DNA from: Agathobacter rectalis ATCC 33656 | GTDB taxonomy: Bacteria; Bacillota; Clostridia; Lachnospirales; Lachnospiraceae | Assembly: GCF_000020605.1 (NCBI RefSeq) | Contig: NC_012781.1 | Span: 682,001 to 746,000, forward strand | Direction of reading: 5' to 3' | DNA: 64,000 nucleotides | In this document: positions 35,362-44,516 of the stretch, piece by piece | Layout: the number at the start of each line of letters is the position of its first letter | Numbering within the stretch: position 1 is the stretch's first letter | Program-made: the position numbers and the translations under genes | Notes under the pieces: model-generated | Database searches by the model: none | Told to the model about the DNA's origin: nothing | What the model saw: only the letters and a program-made list of their open reading frames with translations

Positions 35362-36003
35362 TCAACGCTCTGCGCTGCGGCTGGGCTTTTCCTTCGGAGG
35401 CCGTTCTGCCTTTGCCTGTTCGGCAGCCGCTTTTCCGGCTTTGAGCTGGTCGCTGATGGACGCACGCCCCACAGAGCCGCGCTCCGCCATCTGTTCCAGC
35501 TTTGCCTCATAGGCTTGCAGAACAGCGGTGTTGAGCTGTTCCCGGAACTCCTTTGTGACAGGGTAGGCCATATCCCGGTAGCCGCCTTTGCCGTCCGGCT
35601 GGCTGGGCATCCCAAGAAAGAGGCCCTTGCTGCCCTGTACGATTTTCAGATTTTCCACCACAAAGCAGTCATTGAATTTCACGCTGGCAAAGCCCATCAG
35701 ATTTTTCACAGGTTCGATGACCCGCACGCTTACATCCAGCTTCAACGGTGCGGCCGGGGTGGTGTTTGCAACCTTTTCCTGCATGGTTTCCTCCTTTCCG
35801 GCGGGAACAAGGTTCCCGTCCTTGTAGTCATAGCCTTCCGCCCGGAGTGCCGCCAGCGTGTCCGCCGATACGCACCCGGACAGTTTCAGATCGGTTTCCA
35901 CCATAAAGCGCATGGTGTCTGCTTTAGAAAATTCTTCGGGGAGCTTTCCATAGAAAGCCGGGTTCGGCTGTCCGTCCGCACCCTGTTTGTAACGCCGAGG
36001 CAT
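35362..36003 (-). CDS. SpoVG-domain protein
   Basis: A 213-aa protein. The centre matches SpoVG: VSVRVIEPVKNLMGFASVKFNDCFVVENLKIVQGSKGLFLGMPSQPDGKGGYRDMAYPVTKEFREQL. SpoVG is a small DNA/RNA-binding regulator of Firmicutes; here it is extended by an N-terminal ~85-residue part and a basic C-terminal tail. A role in regulating transfer genes or binding ICE DNA is plausible but inferred. Confidence 0.85.
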   Translation of the reverse strand: MPRRYKQGADGQPNPAFYGKLPEEFSKADTMRFMVETDLKLSGCVSADTLAALRAEGYDYKDGNLVPAGKEETMQEKVANTTPAAPLKLDVSVRVIEPVKNLMGFASVKFNDCFVVENLKIVQGSKGLFLGMPSQPDGKGGYRDMAYPVTKEFREQLNTAVLQAYEAKLEQMAERGSVGRASISDQLKAGKAAAEQAKAERPPKEKPSRSAER

Positions 36004-36018
36004 ACCGCCTCCTTTCCG

Positions 36019-36041
36019 CTTCGGGTCAGCATGGCCCGAAG
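36019..36041. repeat. ICE palindrome copy 14
   Basis: Between the TrbL-like stop and the ribosome site of the SpoVG-domain gene. Confidence 0.85.
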
Positions 36042-36045
36042 TCTC

Positions 36046-36912
36046 TTAATGGCAGCCGAAGATGGATTTTGCAAGACTGCCTGTTTTGAATAAGGTAAAA
36101 CACAGCAGCACCGTATATCCCACGCAGCCCCAGATCGCCCCGATGGGGTCGCCGTCGGTGGCGATACTCTGGATCAGCACCGCATAGATGGCGACACAGA
36201 CTAAGATCAATAGACCTTGAAAGCCCACCGCAAAGAGGGAGCGGAAATAGTTCTGCCCCATGTGTCCGGTTTCCCTGTTGGGGACGGTGGCAAACGGGAT
36301 AGGCGCTAAACTTGTGAGTAAATAAATTTCAATCATACGGCCATATACGATAACGAAGATCACGATGTTTAAGGCAATCATGGTAAGCTGGATCAGGAAG
36401 GACTGGAGCCAGAGTCCGAACAGAGGACCTAACTCCATCGCTTCAAGCTCTGTCCGCAGACTGTCCAGCACATCCGGCGTGATCTCTGTCCCGTTCTGGA
36501 TAATGCCCGCTGACTGCTGTATCACATGCTGGCTCACATCAAAGACCGCCAGCACGATATTGAAGGTATTCGTCAGGATCATCACAGCCACAAAGGTTTT
36601 GAACACCCACTTAAAAAACATCCATGTGTCAACTTCATGGAGGTTGTTGCGTTCTATGAGCATCTGTATCAGTTCATAGGTCATAACAAAAGTGAGGATG
36701 ACCCCGGCGATTGGCAGAATGGCAGTTTCGGAGATCTGTCGTATCATGGAAAAGACCCCGGCGTTCCAGTCCGCCGGGGTCGTGCCTACCTGTGTGGCGA
36801 TCTCGCCAACGCTCTGATTGACGTTATCGAAAAGGCCGTCCAGATTTCCCATGATACCATCGACGAGCAGACCTTTCAGCCATTCAACGATTGCGTCGAT
36901 GATAAAGTCCAT
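36046..36912 (-). CDS. TrbL/VirB6-like channel protein
   Basis: A 288-aa polytopic membrane protein with about six helices (e.g. ETAILPIAGVILTFVMTYEL, FVAVMILTNTFNIVLAVF, LTMIALNIVIFVIVYG, GFQGLLILVCVAIYAVLIQ). It matches the CD0411-like TrbL/VirB6 proteins that form the inner-membrane channel in Gram-positive conjugation. The N-terminal MDFIIDAIVEWLKGLLVDGIMG is amphipathic as usual. Confidence 0.88.
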   Translation of the reverse strand: MDFIIDAIVEWLKGLLVDGIMGNLDGLFDNVNQSVGEIATQVGTTPADWNAGVFSMIRQISETAILPIAGVILTFVMTYELIQMLIERNNLHEVDTWMFFKWVFKTFVAVMILTNTFNIVLAVFDVSQHVIQQSAGIIQNGTEITPDVLDSLRTELEAMELGPLFGLWLQSFLIQLTMIALNIVIFVIVYGRMIEIYLLTSLAPIPFATVPNRETGHMGQNYFRSLFAVGFQGLLILVCVAIYAVLIQSIATDGDPIGAIWGCVGYTVLLCFTLFKTGSLAKSIFGCH

Positions 36913-36952
36913 ACATCAGCTCCTTTTCTGGAAAAGGGACAACGGGTGACAC

Positions 36953-37028
36953 TTAGCTGAACAGGCCGGACAGCAGAGGGATAAGCTGAAGGCCGATCAG
37001 AACGACACCGCCGCCAGCCATGAGCTGT
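36953..37028 (-). pseudogene. Maff2-like protein, 3' fragment
   Basis: On the minus strand this reads GIKQLMAGGGVVLIGLQLIPLLSGLFS then stop. That is the C-terminal membrane helix of the small Maff2 family, whose N-terminal part is at 47431-47589. The nested element entered at the shared AGCCATGA site. Confidence 0.85.
37016..37027. repeat. Nested element left attachment site
   Basis: AGCCATGAGCTG; matches 47437-47448 with one mismatch and marks where maff2 was split. Confidence 0.8.
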
Positions 37029-37126
37029 TTTATCCCCAATTAGGTGTAAAACTCTGCTCGATGGCGAGCGGCGGCGTACAAAAAATCTATATGGTGTTTT
37101 TAAGAGAACCGTCCCGGCGGGACAGG

Positions 37127-38797
37127 TCAGGCACTGACCTGTTCCACCTCCGGGATGGGTTTGAGATTAAAATGAATTTCGATAGAAATGTGTCTTGTTT
37201 TATCTTCGTCAATGCGCTCATGCACGACGATTTCTTTGATTAAGCGGTTAAGGGTGGCTGCGTCCAGCTCTGTGATGTTGGCATATTCCTGAATGGCTTC
37301 CACCCATTGTTTTGCGTCATTGGCAAGCTGGACTTCATCAGACAGCCGCTTTCTGCCCTCGGACACCTTTGCTTTAAGCTCCGTCTGCTCGGTCTGTGTC
37401 TTTTCCAGCATGGTGTTGAAATTCTGCTCACTGATACGCCCTGCAATCATATCCTCATAAAGCCGCATGACCATTTTGTCCAGAACCTCAATCCGTTCCT
37501 CGTCCCTTGTGAGGGAGCGTTCCATTGCTTCCCGCTGTTCCCGCTGCTCTGCTTCACAGGTATTGGTCAGGCGGTCGGCAACCGCTTCCCCGTCCATCAG
37601 GGCAGCTCTGGCACATTCCCTGATTTTCCGCAGCACATGGCTGCAAAGGGTGTCATAGTCAATCCGGTGCTGGGTGCAGTGGTTCTTTCCAAAGGCATTG
37701 TAGGTCTTGCAGGAATAAATTTGCTGGGGATGTTTTGCGTTTGTGTAGCGTATCGTCAGCGACTTCCCACACTCGCCGCATTTTATCAGTCCGGCAAACA
37801 GGCTGATTTCATTGGTCTGCCCCGGACGCTGGCGAGATTTCAGCTTGTTCTGCACAATGTCAAAGCTCATGCGGTCAATCAGCGGTTCATGCTGTCCCTC
37901 CACCACAATCCAGTCCTCCGGCTTCTTTTCCCCAATCGTGCCGATTTTGAAACGGTAGTCTTTTTTCTGGGAAGCAATCGCCCCGGTGTAGACGGGATTC
38001 ATCAAAAGGTCTTTGATAACGGAGAAGTCCCACATATACCGTCCTTTTTCTGGGTCTTTCTTTTCCCATTTGGTGCGGGTATTGCGAAGCCCCCGTTCCC
38101 GGTTCCACCATGTGGGGCAGGGGATTTTTTCTTCCTCCAGCCGTCTGCGGATATAGTTCGGACCATGACCGTTCAGGGCATATCCGAAAATCAGTCGCAC
38201 AATCGGGGCGGTTTCCTCGTCAATGAGCAGATGGTTTTTGTCCTCCGGGTCTTTCCGATACCCAAACGGGGCAAGACACCCGGTAAACTGTCCTTTCTGC
38301 GCTTTCAGAAGATAAGAGGAATGGACTTTCTTGGAAATATCCTTGCTGTACATCTCGTTCAGGATATTCTTGAACGGGGCAATATCGTTGTTATCCCGCA
38401 GGGTGTCGATACCGTCATTCATGGCGATATAGCGGACACCGTTTCTTGGGAAAAAGTCCTCAATCAAATGCCCGGTTTGCAGATAGTTCCGCCCCAGTCG
38501 GCTGAGGTCTTTCGTGATGACAAGGTTGATTTGCCTGCGCTCAATGGCTCTCAACATTCTCTGTAAATCAGGACGCTCCATATTAAGACCTGTGAAGCCA
38601 TCGTCCTGATAGACTGCCACAACCTCCCATCCCTGCTTTTCGCAGTATTTTTCCAGCATATCACGCTGGTTTGCGATACTGGCACTTTCGCCTTGCAGGT
38701 CATCGTCCTTTGACAGTCTGCAATAGACCGCTGCACGATAGCCCCCGGCAAGTGCCGAACCGATTGTTCTGTATTCCATTTCGTTCATCATAGCCAT
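37127..38797 (-). CDS. Large serine recombinase of the nested element
   Basis: A 556-aa protein. Catalytic domain with nucleophile Ser in AAVYCRLSKDDDLQGES, then NLVITKDLSRLGRNYLQTG; recombinase domain (FTGCLAPFGYRKDPEDKNHLLIDEETAPIVRLIFGYAL); zinc ribbon CGECGKSLTIRY with CKTYN; coiled coil and C-terminal domain. It is of the TnpX/TndX type and clearly different from the ICE recombinase at 14710. It starts one base after the stop of the 65-aa gene. Confidence 0.95.
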   Translation of the reverse strand: MAMMNEMEYRTIGSALAGGYRAAVYCRLSKDDDLQGESASIANQRDMLEKYCEKQGWEVVAVYQDDGFTGLNMERPDLQRMLRAIERRQINLVITKDLSRLGRNYLQTGHLIEDFFPRNGVRYIAMNDGIDTLRDNNDIAPFKNILNEMYSKDISKKVHSSYLLKAQKGQFTGCLAPFGYRKDPEDKNHLLIDEETAPIVRLIFGYALNGHGPNYIRRRLEEEKIPCPTWWNRERGLRNTRTKWEKKDPEKGRYMWDFSVIKDLLMNPVYTGAIASQKKDYRFKIGTIGEKKPEDWIVVEGQHEPLIDRMSFDIVQNKLKSRQRPGQTNEISLFAGLIKCGECGKSLTIRYTNAKHPQQIYSCKTYNAFGKNHCTQHRIDYDTLCSHVLRKIRECARAALMDGEAVADRLTNTCEAEQREQREAMERSLTRDEERIEVLDKMVMRLYEDMIAGRISEQNFNTMLEKTQTEQTELKAKVSEGRKRLSDEVQLANDAKQWVEAIQEYANITELDAATLNRLIKEIVVHERIDEDKTRHISIEIHFNLKPIPEVEQVSA

Positions 38798-38995
38798 TTA
38801 CCCACACAATCCAGACGGTATCTGGCTCTTTTGAACCTCATCTTCATTATACTTCAAATCTTTCTTTTTAGCAAGATATTCTTTTGAATTTGTCTTTCCA
38901 TATTTCTGGGAAATCAGGCTGACGAACACATCGGTTGCGTCAAGCTCCCCGTCAAATACAGTGGTCACATGAATCTCTGTTTTGTTTTTTGCCAT
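38798..38995 (-). CDS. Small protein coupled to the recombinase
   Basis: 65 aa, charged (MAKNKTEIHVTTVFDGELDATDVFVSLISQKYGKTNSKEYLAKKK...). Its TAA abuts the recombinase ATG, so the two are translated together. No recognised domain; possibly a recombination accessory. The stretch to 39236 upstream holds no further gene. Confidence 0.65.
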   Translation of the reverse strand: MAKNKTEIHVTTVFDGELDATDVFVSLISQKYGKTNSKEYLAKKKDLKYNEDEVQKSQIPSGLCG

Positions 38996-39236
38996 AGGCA
39001 GTTATCCTCCATACATGAAAATAGCCAGACAGAGGGTGTCGGCAACGAAGTCCGGCAACGGGCTTCAAAAGACCTTGCAAACAATCTCAATCTGGCGATG
39101 ATTACTATTTATACTTTTCTTTTATTTTTCTGTTGTTTTGGTTGTTATAAGGGAGAAAAGCCCGGAAATAAGGGGTTTTCCCCGGCAACCGGCTCGGCAA
39201 CGGGATAGCAACAGGGGGTGCAACGGGCTGTCATTT

Positions 39237-40631
39237 TCAGAATGGAAGCTCCATCTGTTCTGTGACCTCCACAAAGCCATCCATTGCTTTTTCAGACGGG
39301 TTGCATAAGTCCGTTGCCGGGTTTTCACGCTCCCAGCCCTTTTGTCTGCCGTATTCGGAAAACATTCTTGGATTCGGGAAGTACCGCCAGCGGTCAATGC
39401 ATTGGTTCATAATCTCGTTGATTTCCCGTATTTCCCATTGCTTCGGCTCGTCAAAGGCATGGTTCAAAGCTTCCTTGTAGAGCTGCTTGGAGCAGACCAT
39501 GCTCCCGGTGTACCTATCAAGATACGCCTGTATCATTCCGGCTTTGGTGTCCTCCGGCATAAAATCCCGCTGGTGTTCTTTGAGATACCGCTGCATGGCG
39601 GGGCTGAAAGCCAGCTTGAACCTGCCGCTTCGGTAAATCTCCATCGCTTCCGCCCACATCTGCTCGATATAGGCTCTGGAAGCAGCTTCGTCCTCCAAAA
39701 TGTGAACCTCGGCTTGCTCCGGGTACACCATGACGGGGATAAAGCGGCGGTTGCCGGAACGGTCAAGGGGAAGAAAATCAAGGGCATTGGAAGTGCCGCC
39801 AAACACGCACTGACGGGGGCGGTCTGCCGGGTGGGTTTCATAGGGTATCTTGTAGACCTCTTTCTGCCGGCTTAAAAATGACTTGATTTCCTCAATGCTC
39901 TTGGCGTTGGCGGTTGCCATCATTTCCGACATTTCGATAATCCAGTGACCTTGCAGCTTGCGGTACACATTGTCATCGTCCAACTTCCGCAAATCATCGG
40001 AGAACCACTCGTCCCGGACTGCCAGCAGACGGAAGAAGGTGGACTTGCCAGCCCCCTGACCGCCTACCAGACAGAGCATGATTTCAAATTTGCATCCCGG
40101 CTGAAAGGCTCGTGAAATTGCACCCAGCAGGAACAGCTTCAACGCTTCATAGGTGTAATCGTCTGCGTCAGCCCCCAGAAAGTGCCGCAGGCAGAAACGG
40201 ATTCGCTCTGTCCCGTCCCACACAAGGGTATTGAGATAGTCCCGGATGGGATGGTACTTGTTTTCATTCGCCACAATCCCGATGGCGTTATCAATCTTCT
40301 TCTCATTGGTAAGCCCGTAGGTTTCTTCCAGATAGAGAAGCAGATACTTCATGTCCGTATCGTTCAGGGCGGTGCTTTCCCTGTGGAAGCCGATGGGCTT
40401 TATGATGTCCTTGCGGTCGGTCAGGATGTTGTATGCGATAGCCCCGGAAAGCAGCGGGTCACGCTGGAATACGGTCAGGCAGTTCCGTATGCTCTGACGG
40501 ACACCGCCTTTCTCGGTAGTTTCCAGCCCCGCCTTGATTTCCTCAATGCTCTGGGGCGGCTGCATGGCGTTCATGGTGTTTTTTAGTTCTTGCTGCGTTT
40601 GCGGCGGCAAGCTCTGCCATTCGCTTTTCAA
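39237..40631 (-). CDS. VapE-family phage/IME helicase
   Basis: A 464-aa protein. Virulence-associated E family: Walker A CLVGGQGAGKSTFFRLLA, Walker B-like GHWIIEMSEM, sensor region VFGGTSNALDFLPLDRSGNRRFIPV. Together with the CHC2 primase it probably provides element replication after excision. The 5' part overlaps the primase gene by 89 bp in another frame. Confidence 0.88.
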   Translation of the reverse strand: MKSEWQSLPPQTQQELKNTMNAMQPPQSIEEIKAGLETTEKGGVRQSIRNCLTVFQRDPLLSGAIAYNILTDRKDIIKPIGFHRESTALNDTDMKYLLLYLEETYGLTNEKKIDNAIGIVANENKYHPIRDYLNTLVWDGTERIRFCLRHFLGADADDYTYEALKLFLLGAISRAFQPGCKFEIMLCLVGGQGAGKSTFFRLLAVRDEWFSDDLRKLDDDNVYRKLQGHWIIEMSEMMATANAKSIEEIKSFLSRQKEVYKIPYETHPADRPRQCVFGGTSNALDFLPLDRSGNRRFIPVMVYPEQAEVHILEDEAASRAYIEQMWAEAMEIYRSGRFKLAFSPAMQRYLKEHQRDFMPEDTKAGMIQAYLDRYTGSMVCSKQLYKEALNHAFDEPKQWEIREINEIMNQCIDRWRYFPNPRMFSEYGRQKGWERENPATDLCNPSEKAMDGFVEVTEQMELPF

Positions 40632-41187
40632 GCTGTATCACATCCTTTCCGTAGTCCGTAATCAAAGCTGCTTTTTCCTCTGTCTCCCCAAAGAGCAGCA
40701 CATCCAGCAGATATTCCACATGGTCTTGCTTCTGTAAGGCTTCCACAAACCGGGGATGAAAGGCTTCCTCCGGGGAGTGCGGGGCATATTCCTTTCTCCA
40801 TGCCCGAAGCAGATGGAGATAATCGGCAAGGATACGGAAGCAGCGGCTCTTTGCTTCCTGAAACTGTTCCTCCGGGGATTTCTGCCGGGGCTTGGGCTTT
40901 TTTGCCTTTCCCGGCGGCTTCCAGTCCTCATAGGAAAGCCCGAAGTCCTGTGCCAGTTGTACGGCGGCTTCTTTCTTTCCCAGCCCATACAGGGCGGCGG
41001 CAAAATCAATCACATCCCCATCCGCACCGCAGCCGAAGCAGTGGTAACGCTGATCCAGCTTCATGCTTGGGGTTTTATCGTGATGGAACGGGCAGCAAGC
41101 CATCCCGTTCCGCCCTGCATGGATTCCATAATGCTCCGCAGCCTGTCTTGTTGTGACGGACTGCTTCACAGCTTCAAATACATTCAA
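40543..41187 (-). CDS. CHC2 zinc-finger DNA primase domain protein
   Basis: 214 aa. N-terminal CHC2 zinc finger: HYGIHAGRNGMACCPFHHDKTPSMKLDQRYHCFGCGADGDVIDF, as in DnaG. No TOPRIM domain is present, so it is a zinc-finger-only version typical of mobilizable elements, acting with the VapE helicase. Confidence 0.9.
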   Translation of the reverse strand: MNVFEAVKQSVTTRQAAEHYGIHAGRNGMACCPFHHDKTPSMKLDQRYHCFGCGADGDVIDFAAALYGLGKKEAAVQLAQDFGLSYEDWKPPGKAKKPKPRQKSPEEQFQEAKSRCFRILADYLHLLRAWRKEYAPHSPEEAFHPRFVEALQKQDHVEYLLDVLLFGETEEKAALITDYGKDVIQLEKRMAELAAANAARTKKHHERHAAAPEH

Positions 41188-41250
41188 ATCTATCCCTCCT
41201 TAAAAAGAAAAAGCACCTGACATTCTCTGATTGAAAATGGCAAGTGTCTG

Positions 41251-42831
41251 TTAAAGTTCCATATCCTGTTGTCTGTGTTTCGTCTGCGCCGGGGCGGTTC
41301 TTTGTGCTTTTTTCTCGTCCGCCTTATCCTGCAAGACTTCTTTGATAGGCTGTTTCTTGGGCGGCTCTTTACTTTCCTCTGTGCCGGGTGTGGCTTTCCG
41401 TACCCAGTAGCGGATGTCCCGCAGCTTCTTCAAATCCTCCTGCACCTCGGTCAGTGGTACTTTCAGCTCTGCGATGTCGCTGAGAAGCGTTTCCTGCTCC
41501 TCTTGTAGCTCCTTTTGGGTGCTGTCCTTATCGTCCGGGTGCTTGGCAAGGTAGGCGGCGGCTTTCTCATACCGGGCAACCTCCGGGTGTTCCTGTTTGA
41601 ATTTCTCCTTTGTTTTCTTAAAAAATATCTTCTGGTACTTCTCATAGACAGGCTTACATTCTTTGCAGTCTGTCCGGCTGGCAAGAATCCCGTCAATCAC
41701 TTTGCTGCGGGCTTCCTTTGGCTTCATCTGATTGCGGTAATCTGCGGCTGATTTCCCGGAAGATTCCAGAAAGGCTTCCAAGTCCTCCACAGTGGAAAGC
41801 CCCTTTTGCCGGAGATAGGACAGAGCTTCGCTGACTGCCTTTAAGTCTTTGGAAGTCCCCCGGTTCTGCCCAGCCCTCGTCCAGTCCTTCCGTTCTACCT
41901 TTCGTATCTCCATATATTTCATCAGAAGATTGGGAAGAAGCGTCGCTTCTTCCGCCGCTTTTTGTGCAAGCAGTTCCTTCCGCTTTTCGCCCAGCTCGGT
42001 AATCCAGCCTTTGAGGTTTTGGATAAGCTGCCGGATGGACTGCATTAAGCTGTTGGCGGCTCTGATTTCCCGGTTCAGGTTGCCGATATTCGTCTGGATA
42101 CCACGCTTTTCCATCTGCCGGACAGCAGCCCCCTCATGGACAGTGGGGACAATATCAAGCCCCTGTCTGGCATAGGAACGCAAGTCCACACGCTCCGGAC
42201 GGTCATTGGCTTCCAGATAGCGGTTCTGGATGACCTCCCATTCATGCCGCCAGATTTCACAATACTTCTGGTCGTTCCAGTCAACTGTATCCTCCTTGTG
42301 GCTTTTCCACCTGCCGGATGGCAGCTTTATCCGTTCCCCATTCTCGTCAAGGTCATAAACCTTGCGGCTCTTTGGAAGCCATTTCCCATGCTCGTCCATT
42401 GCCCTCATAGTCAGCAGGACATGGGCGTGGGGATTGTGTCCCGGCGGGTGGGGGTCATGGATGGCAAAGTCAACAATCATCCCTTTGGAAACAAACTGCT
42501 GCTCACAAAACTCCCGGACAAGGACAGCGTACTGGTCGGGCGGTATCTCTCTGGGGATGGTAAGCACCCACCGCCTTGCAAGCTGGGAATTCCATTGCTT
42601 CTCCACCGCTTCGGCGGCGTTCCATAAAGTATTGCGGTCTGCATACGACCGTGGGGCATTTGCCGGAAGCAAGATTTCATTGTGGACGATACCACGCTTT
42701 TCCGGGTAGTGCTTCACTTCCTGATCGTATCCACAGAACAGCTTTTCGCCGCTCTGGTAGGCAGCGGCGGCAACCGCAGACTGCTGTTGGCTTCGCTGCA
42801 CAATCGAGATTTCGTTGTGTGGACAGGGCAT
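41251..42831 (-). CDS. mobA: MobA/MobL (MobQ) relaxase
   Basis: A 526-aa protein. N-terminal MobQ relaxase: the SIVQRSQQQSAVAAAAYQSGEKL start, NAAEAVEKQWNSQLARRW, and the metal motif in HDPHPPGHNPHAHVLLTMR. A long coiled-coil C-terminus follows, as in MobA/MobL proteins. It should nick the RSF1010-like oriT at 43846-43883. The ATG at 42831 follows AAGGAGGG. Confidence 0.93.
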   Translation of the reverse strand: MPCPHNEISIVQRSQQQSAVAAAAYQSGEKLFCGYDQEVKHYPEKRGIVHNEILLPANAPRSYADRNTLWNAAEAVEKQWNSQLARRWVLTIPREIPPDQYAVLVREFCEQQFVSKGMIVDFAIHDPHPPGHNPHAHVLLTMRAMDEHGKWLPKSRKVYDLDENGERIKLPSGRWKSHKEDTVDWNDQKYCEIWRHEWEVIQNRYLEANDRPERVDLRSYARQGLDIVPTVHEGAAVRQMEKRGIQTNIGNLNREIRAANSLMQSIRQLIQNLKGWITELGEKRKELLAQKAAEEATLLPNLLMKYMEIRKVERKDWTRAGQNRGTSKDLKAVSEALSYLRQKGLSTVEDLEAFLESSGKSAADYRNQMKPKEARSKVIDGILASRTDCKECKPVYEKYQKIFFKKTKEKFKQEHPEVARYEKAAAYLAKHPDDKDSTQKELQEEQETLLSDIAELKVPLTEVQEDLKKLRDIRYWVRKATPGTEESKEPPKKQPIKEVLQDKADEKKAQRTAPAQTKHRQQDMEL

Positions 42832-42970
42832 TTCGTGTCCCTCCTTTCGGTAATTGGTGGATGGGGTGGCGTTTTACCACCTCATTTGGGGCAGAAAAAA
42901 AGCAGGAGACCTTTTCAGATTTCCTGCTCGGTGGTGCCGCCGGTGGGCGGCTGGTATTCAGTTTTGAAAG

Positions 42971-42990
42971 TTCGGGTCAGGGTGGCCCGA
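42971..42990. repeat. Degenerate palindrome in the nested element
   Basis: TTCGGGTCAG/GGTGGCCCGA: resembles the ICE palindrome, but the outer and central bases differ. The only such copy in the nested element. Confidence 0.45.
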
Positions 42991-43017
42991 TGATGAAATA
43001 AAATATCTGCATGAAGA

Positions 43018-43356
43018 TTATTCAACTTCTTTTAGTAATTCTTCAACAGAAATACCGTAAAGTTTTGCAAGTGCAAAAAGATTTGATGTGGAAGGGTCGG
43101 ATGTTCCATTTTCCCATTTTGAAACAGCCTGCCTGCTAACACCAATCGTTTCAGCAACAAATTCCTGCGTCATTTTGCACTGTGTTCTGTGTACTTTGAG
43201 TGCTTCACCCAACGATTTCCTCACTACGGATTTTTCCTGCCGTACATCTTTTGAATGGATATATTTGAGTAATGCACGAACAATAAGGGTAAGCAAACCA
43301 ACAAAGATACATAAGAAAATTATTCCAACGATTATCATAAATACGGTTACTTTCAT
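43018..43356 (-). CDS. Membrane-anchored XRE regulator
   Basis: 112 aa from ATG 43356 (GGAGGTGG). One transmembrane helix at the N-terminus (FMIIVGIIFLCIFVGLLTLIVRALL), then an XRE domain (LGEALKVHRTQCKMTQEFVAETIGVSRQAVSKWENGTSDPSTSNLFALAKLYGISVEELL). A membrane-tethered HTH is unusual; the upstream 37-aa ORF repeats its membrane part. Confidence 0.82.
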   Translation of the reverse strand: MKVTVFMIIVGIIFLCIFVGLLTLIVRALLKYIHSKDVRQEKSVVRKSLGEALKVHRTQCKMTQEFVAETIGVSRQAVSKWENGTSDPSTSNLFALAKLYGISVEELLKEVE

Positions 43357-43385
43357 TTGACCACCTCCTAATGTTGCTGTTGGCT

Positions 43386-43499
43386 TCATTTCTCTGTACG
43401 GATATATTTAAGCAATGCACGAATAACAAGGATAAGCAAGCCGACAAAGATACATGAGAAAACTATTCCGACTACAATCATAATGATGTTTACTAACAT
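43386..43499 (-). CDS. 37-aa single-helix ORF duplicating the XRE protein's membrane anchor
   Basis: MLVNIIMIVVGIVFSCIF... then GLLILVIRALLKYIRTEK; about two-thirds identical to the N-terminus of the 43018 gene product and tandem to it. The start is ambiguous: GGAGG lies 12 nt from this ATG and 8 nt from another ATG in a different frame. Either a real small membrane protein or the relic of a tandem duplication. Confidence 0.5.
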   Translation of the reverse strand: MLVNIIMIVVGIVFSCIFVGLLILVIRALLKYIRTEK

Positions 43500-43845
43500 T
43501 CATTTGGATGACCTCCTTTCTTTGTTGGCTTTATTCTATCTGAATTACCGTGTTGCTACCACCAACTATCAAGCAATTATCAGTTGCATATCGGTTGCAC
43601 AATGATAGCGTTCTGTTTTTTGACCTTATTATACTAAATTACCGTAGATAAGGATAGCTCGACTGATAAAACTTGCTGGACGGGAACAGCTTGCAGCGCA
43701 AGGTGTTTCCGGGCGGCAAGTCCACAAAAGGGTAGCTGGCGACAGCCAGCGCAGGGGAAGCGTAGCGTCCCCTGTATGATTTGGAGCAGACCATGACTGC
43801 GGAAAATCACAGCCCTCCGGCGAGGAGCCTTCGGAGAACGCAATG
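43500..43845. other. Non-coding, structured region before oriT
   Basis: No supported gene. It contains GC-rich self-complementary segments (e.g. TAGCTGGCGACAGCCAGC near 43733-43751) leading into the oriT. The short minus-strand frame at 43634-43843 lacks a ribosome site. Confidence 0.5.
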
Positions 43846-43883
43846 CACCAACCTTTGGGTGGTGTATAATTGCGCCCTTAGTA
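43846..43883 (+). other. oriT: Putative oriT of the nested element (MobQ/RSF1010-like)
   Basis: An inverted repeat CACCAACC/GGGTGGTG (one mismatch) precedes ATAATTGCGCCCTTA. In RSF1010-type origins the nick region is TAAGTGCGCCCT immediately after a hairpin; the TGCGCCCT core and layout match, and a MobQ relaxase is encoded ~1 kb away. Confidence 0.7.
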
Positions 43884-43885
43884 AA

Positions 43886-44182
43886 CTAAGGGGTTTCCGG
43901 CTTCTCTCGTTCCAGCAGTTTTTTCAATAGTTCCTGTGTGTCCTGTCTGTGAAAAATGAGCTTCAACAACAGCATAACATCATCATCGGTCAGGCGTTCC
44001 GGCTCTTGCAAAAAACTTTCCAGCATACCGCCACGAGTGCAGAGCCGGTGCGTCCGTTCCTTTCGGGTAAGCTGCTTTAGCTGGTGCTGCAACGCCTTTT
44101 CATCATTGATGGCTTTCCGCAGTTTCTTTTCACTTTTTTCCAGCTCCCGGTTGAGCCTTTCCAGCTTTGAGGTATCAGGCAA
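43886..44182 (-). CDS. DUF3847-like coiled-coil protein
   Basis: 98 aa: coiled coil (LERLNRELEKSEKKLRKAINDEKALQHQLKQLTRKERTHRLCTRGGMLE), then LTDDDVMLLLKLIFHRQDTQELLKKLLE. This is the small protein that commonly lies next to oriT in MobA/MobL elements and may help processing. Its start overlaps the stop of the gene upstream by 8 bp. Confidence 0.75.
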   Translation of the reverse strand: MPDTSKLERLNRELEKSEKKLRKAINDEKALQHQLKQLTRKERTHRLCTRGGMLESFLQEPERLTDDDVMLLLKLIFHRQDTQELLKKLLEREKPETP

Positions 44183-44516
44183 GGGCAGCGTCCTCCTCTC
44201 CCGGTATCAGCACATAAATCCTGTTTGGTTCTCCAACGCCCTGACGCACCCGCATGATAAGCCCGGCGGTTTCCAGTTCATTCAAAGAACGCTTGACCGT
44301 CATGGAGCTGCGGGACAGGACTGCGGCAATGGCTGTGACAGGGAAGCAGACAAAGAGGATTCCGTTTTCGTCCTCCTGCCCATTGGAGAGCATAGCGTCC
44401 AACATCCGGCAGTACATGACCTTTGCGGTGCTGCTGACTGGAAATCCTGTCAACGCTCTGGGAAATGGCACACAGGGCGGCAAGGGTGTGTCTATCGTCA
44501 TAAATTCAAAATTCAT
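44175..44516 (-). CDS. RepA-like winged-helix protein
   Basis: 113 aa. The N-terminus FMTIDTPLPPCVPFPRALTGFPVSSTAKVMYCRMLDAML resembles the start of replication initiator A proteins. It is followed by a winged helix (GILFVCFPVTAIAAVLSRSSMTVKRSLNELETAGLIMRVRQGVGEPNRIYV). It may bind the repeats at 44830-44851. Shorter than full RepA, so regulator is an alternative. Confidence 0.72.
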   Translation of the reverse strand: MNFEFMTIDTPLPPCVPFPRALTGFPVSSTAKVMYCRMLDAMLSNGQEDENGILFVCFPVTAIAAVLSRSSMTVKRSLNELETAGLIMRVRQGVGEPNRIYVLIPGEEDAALA

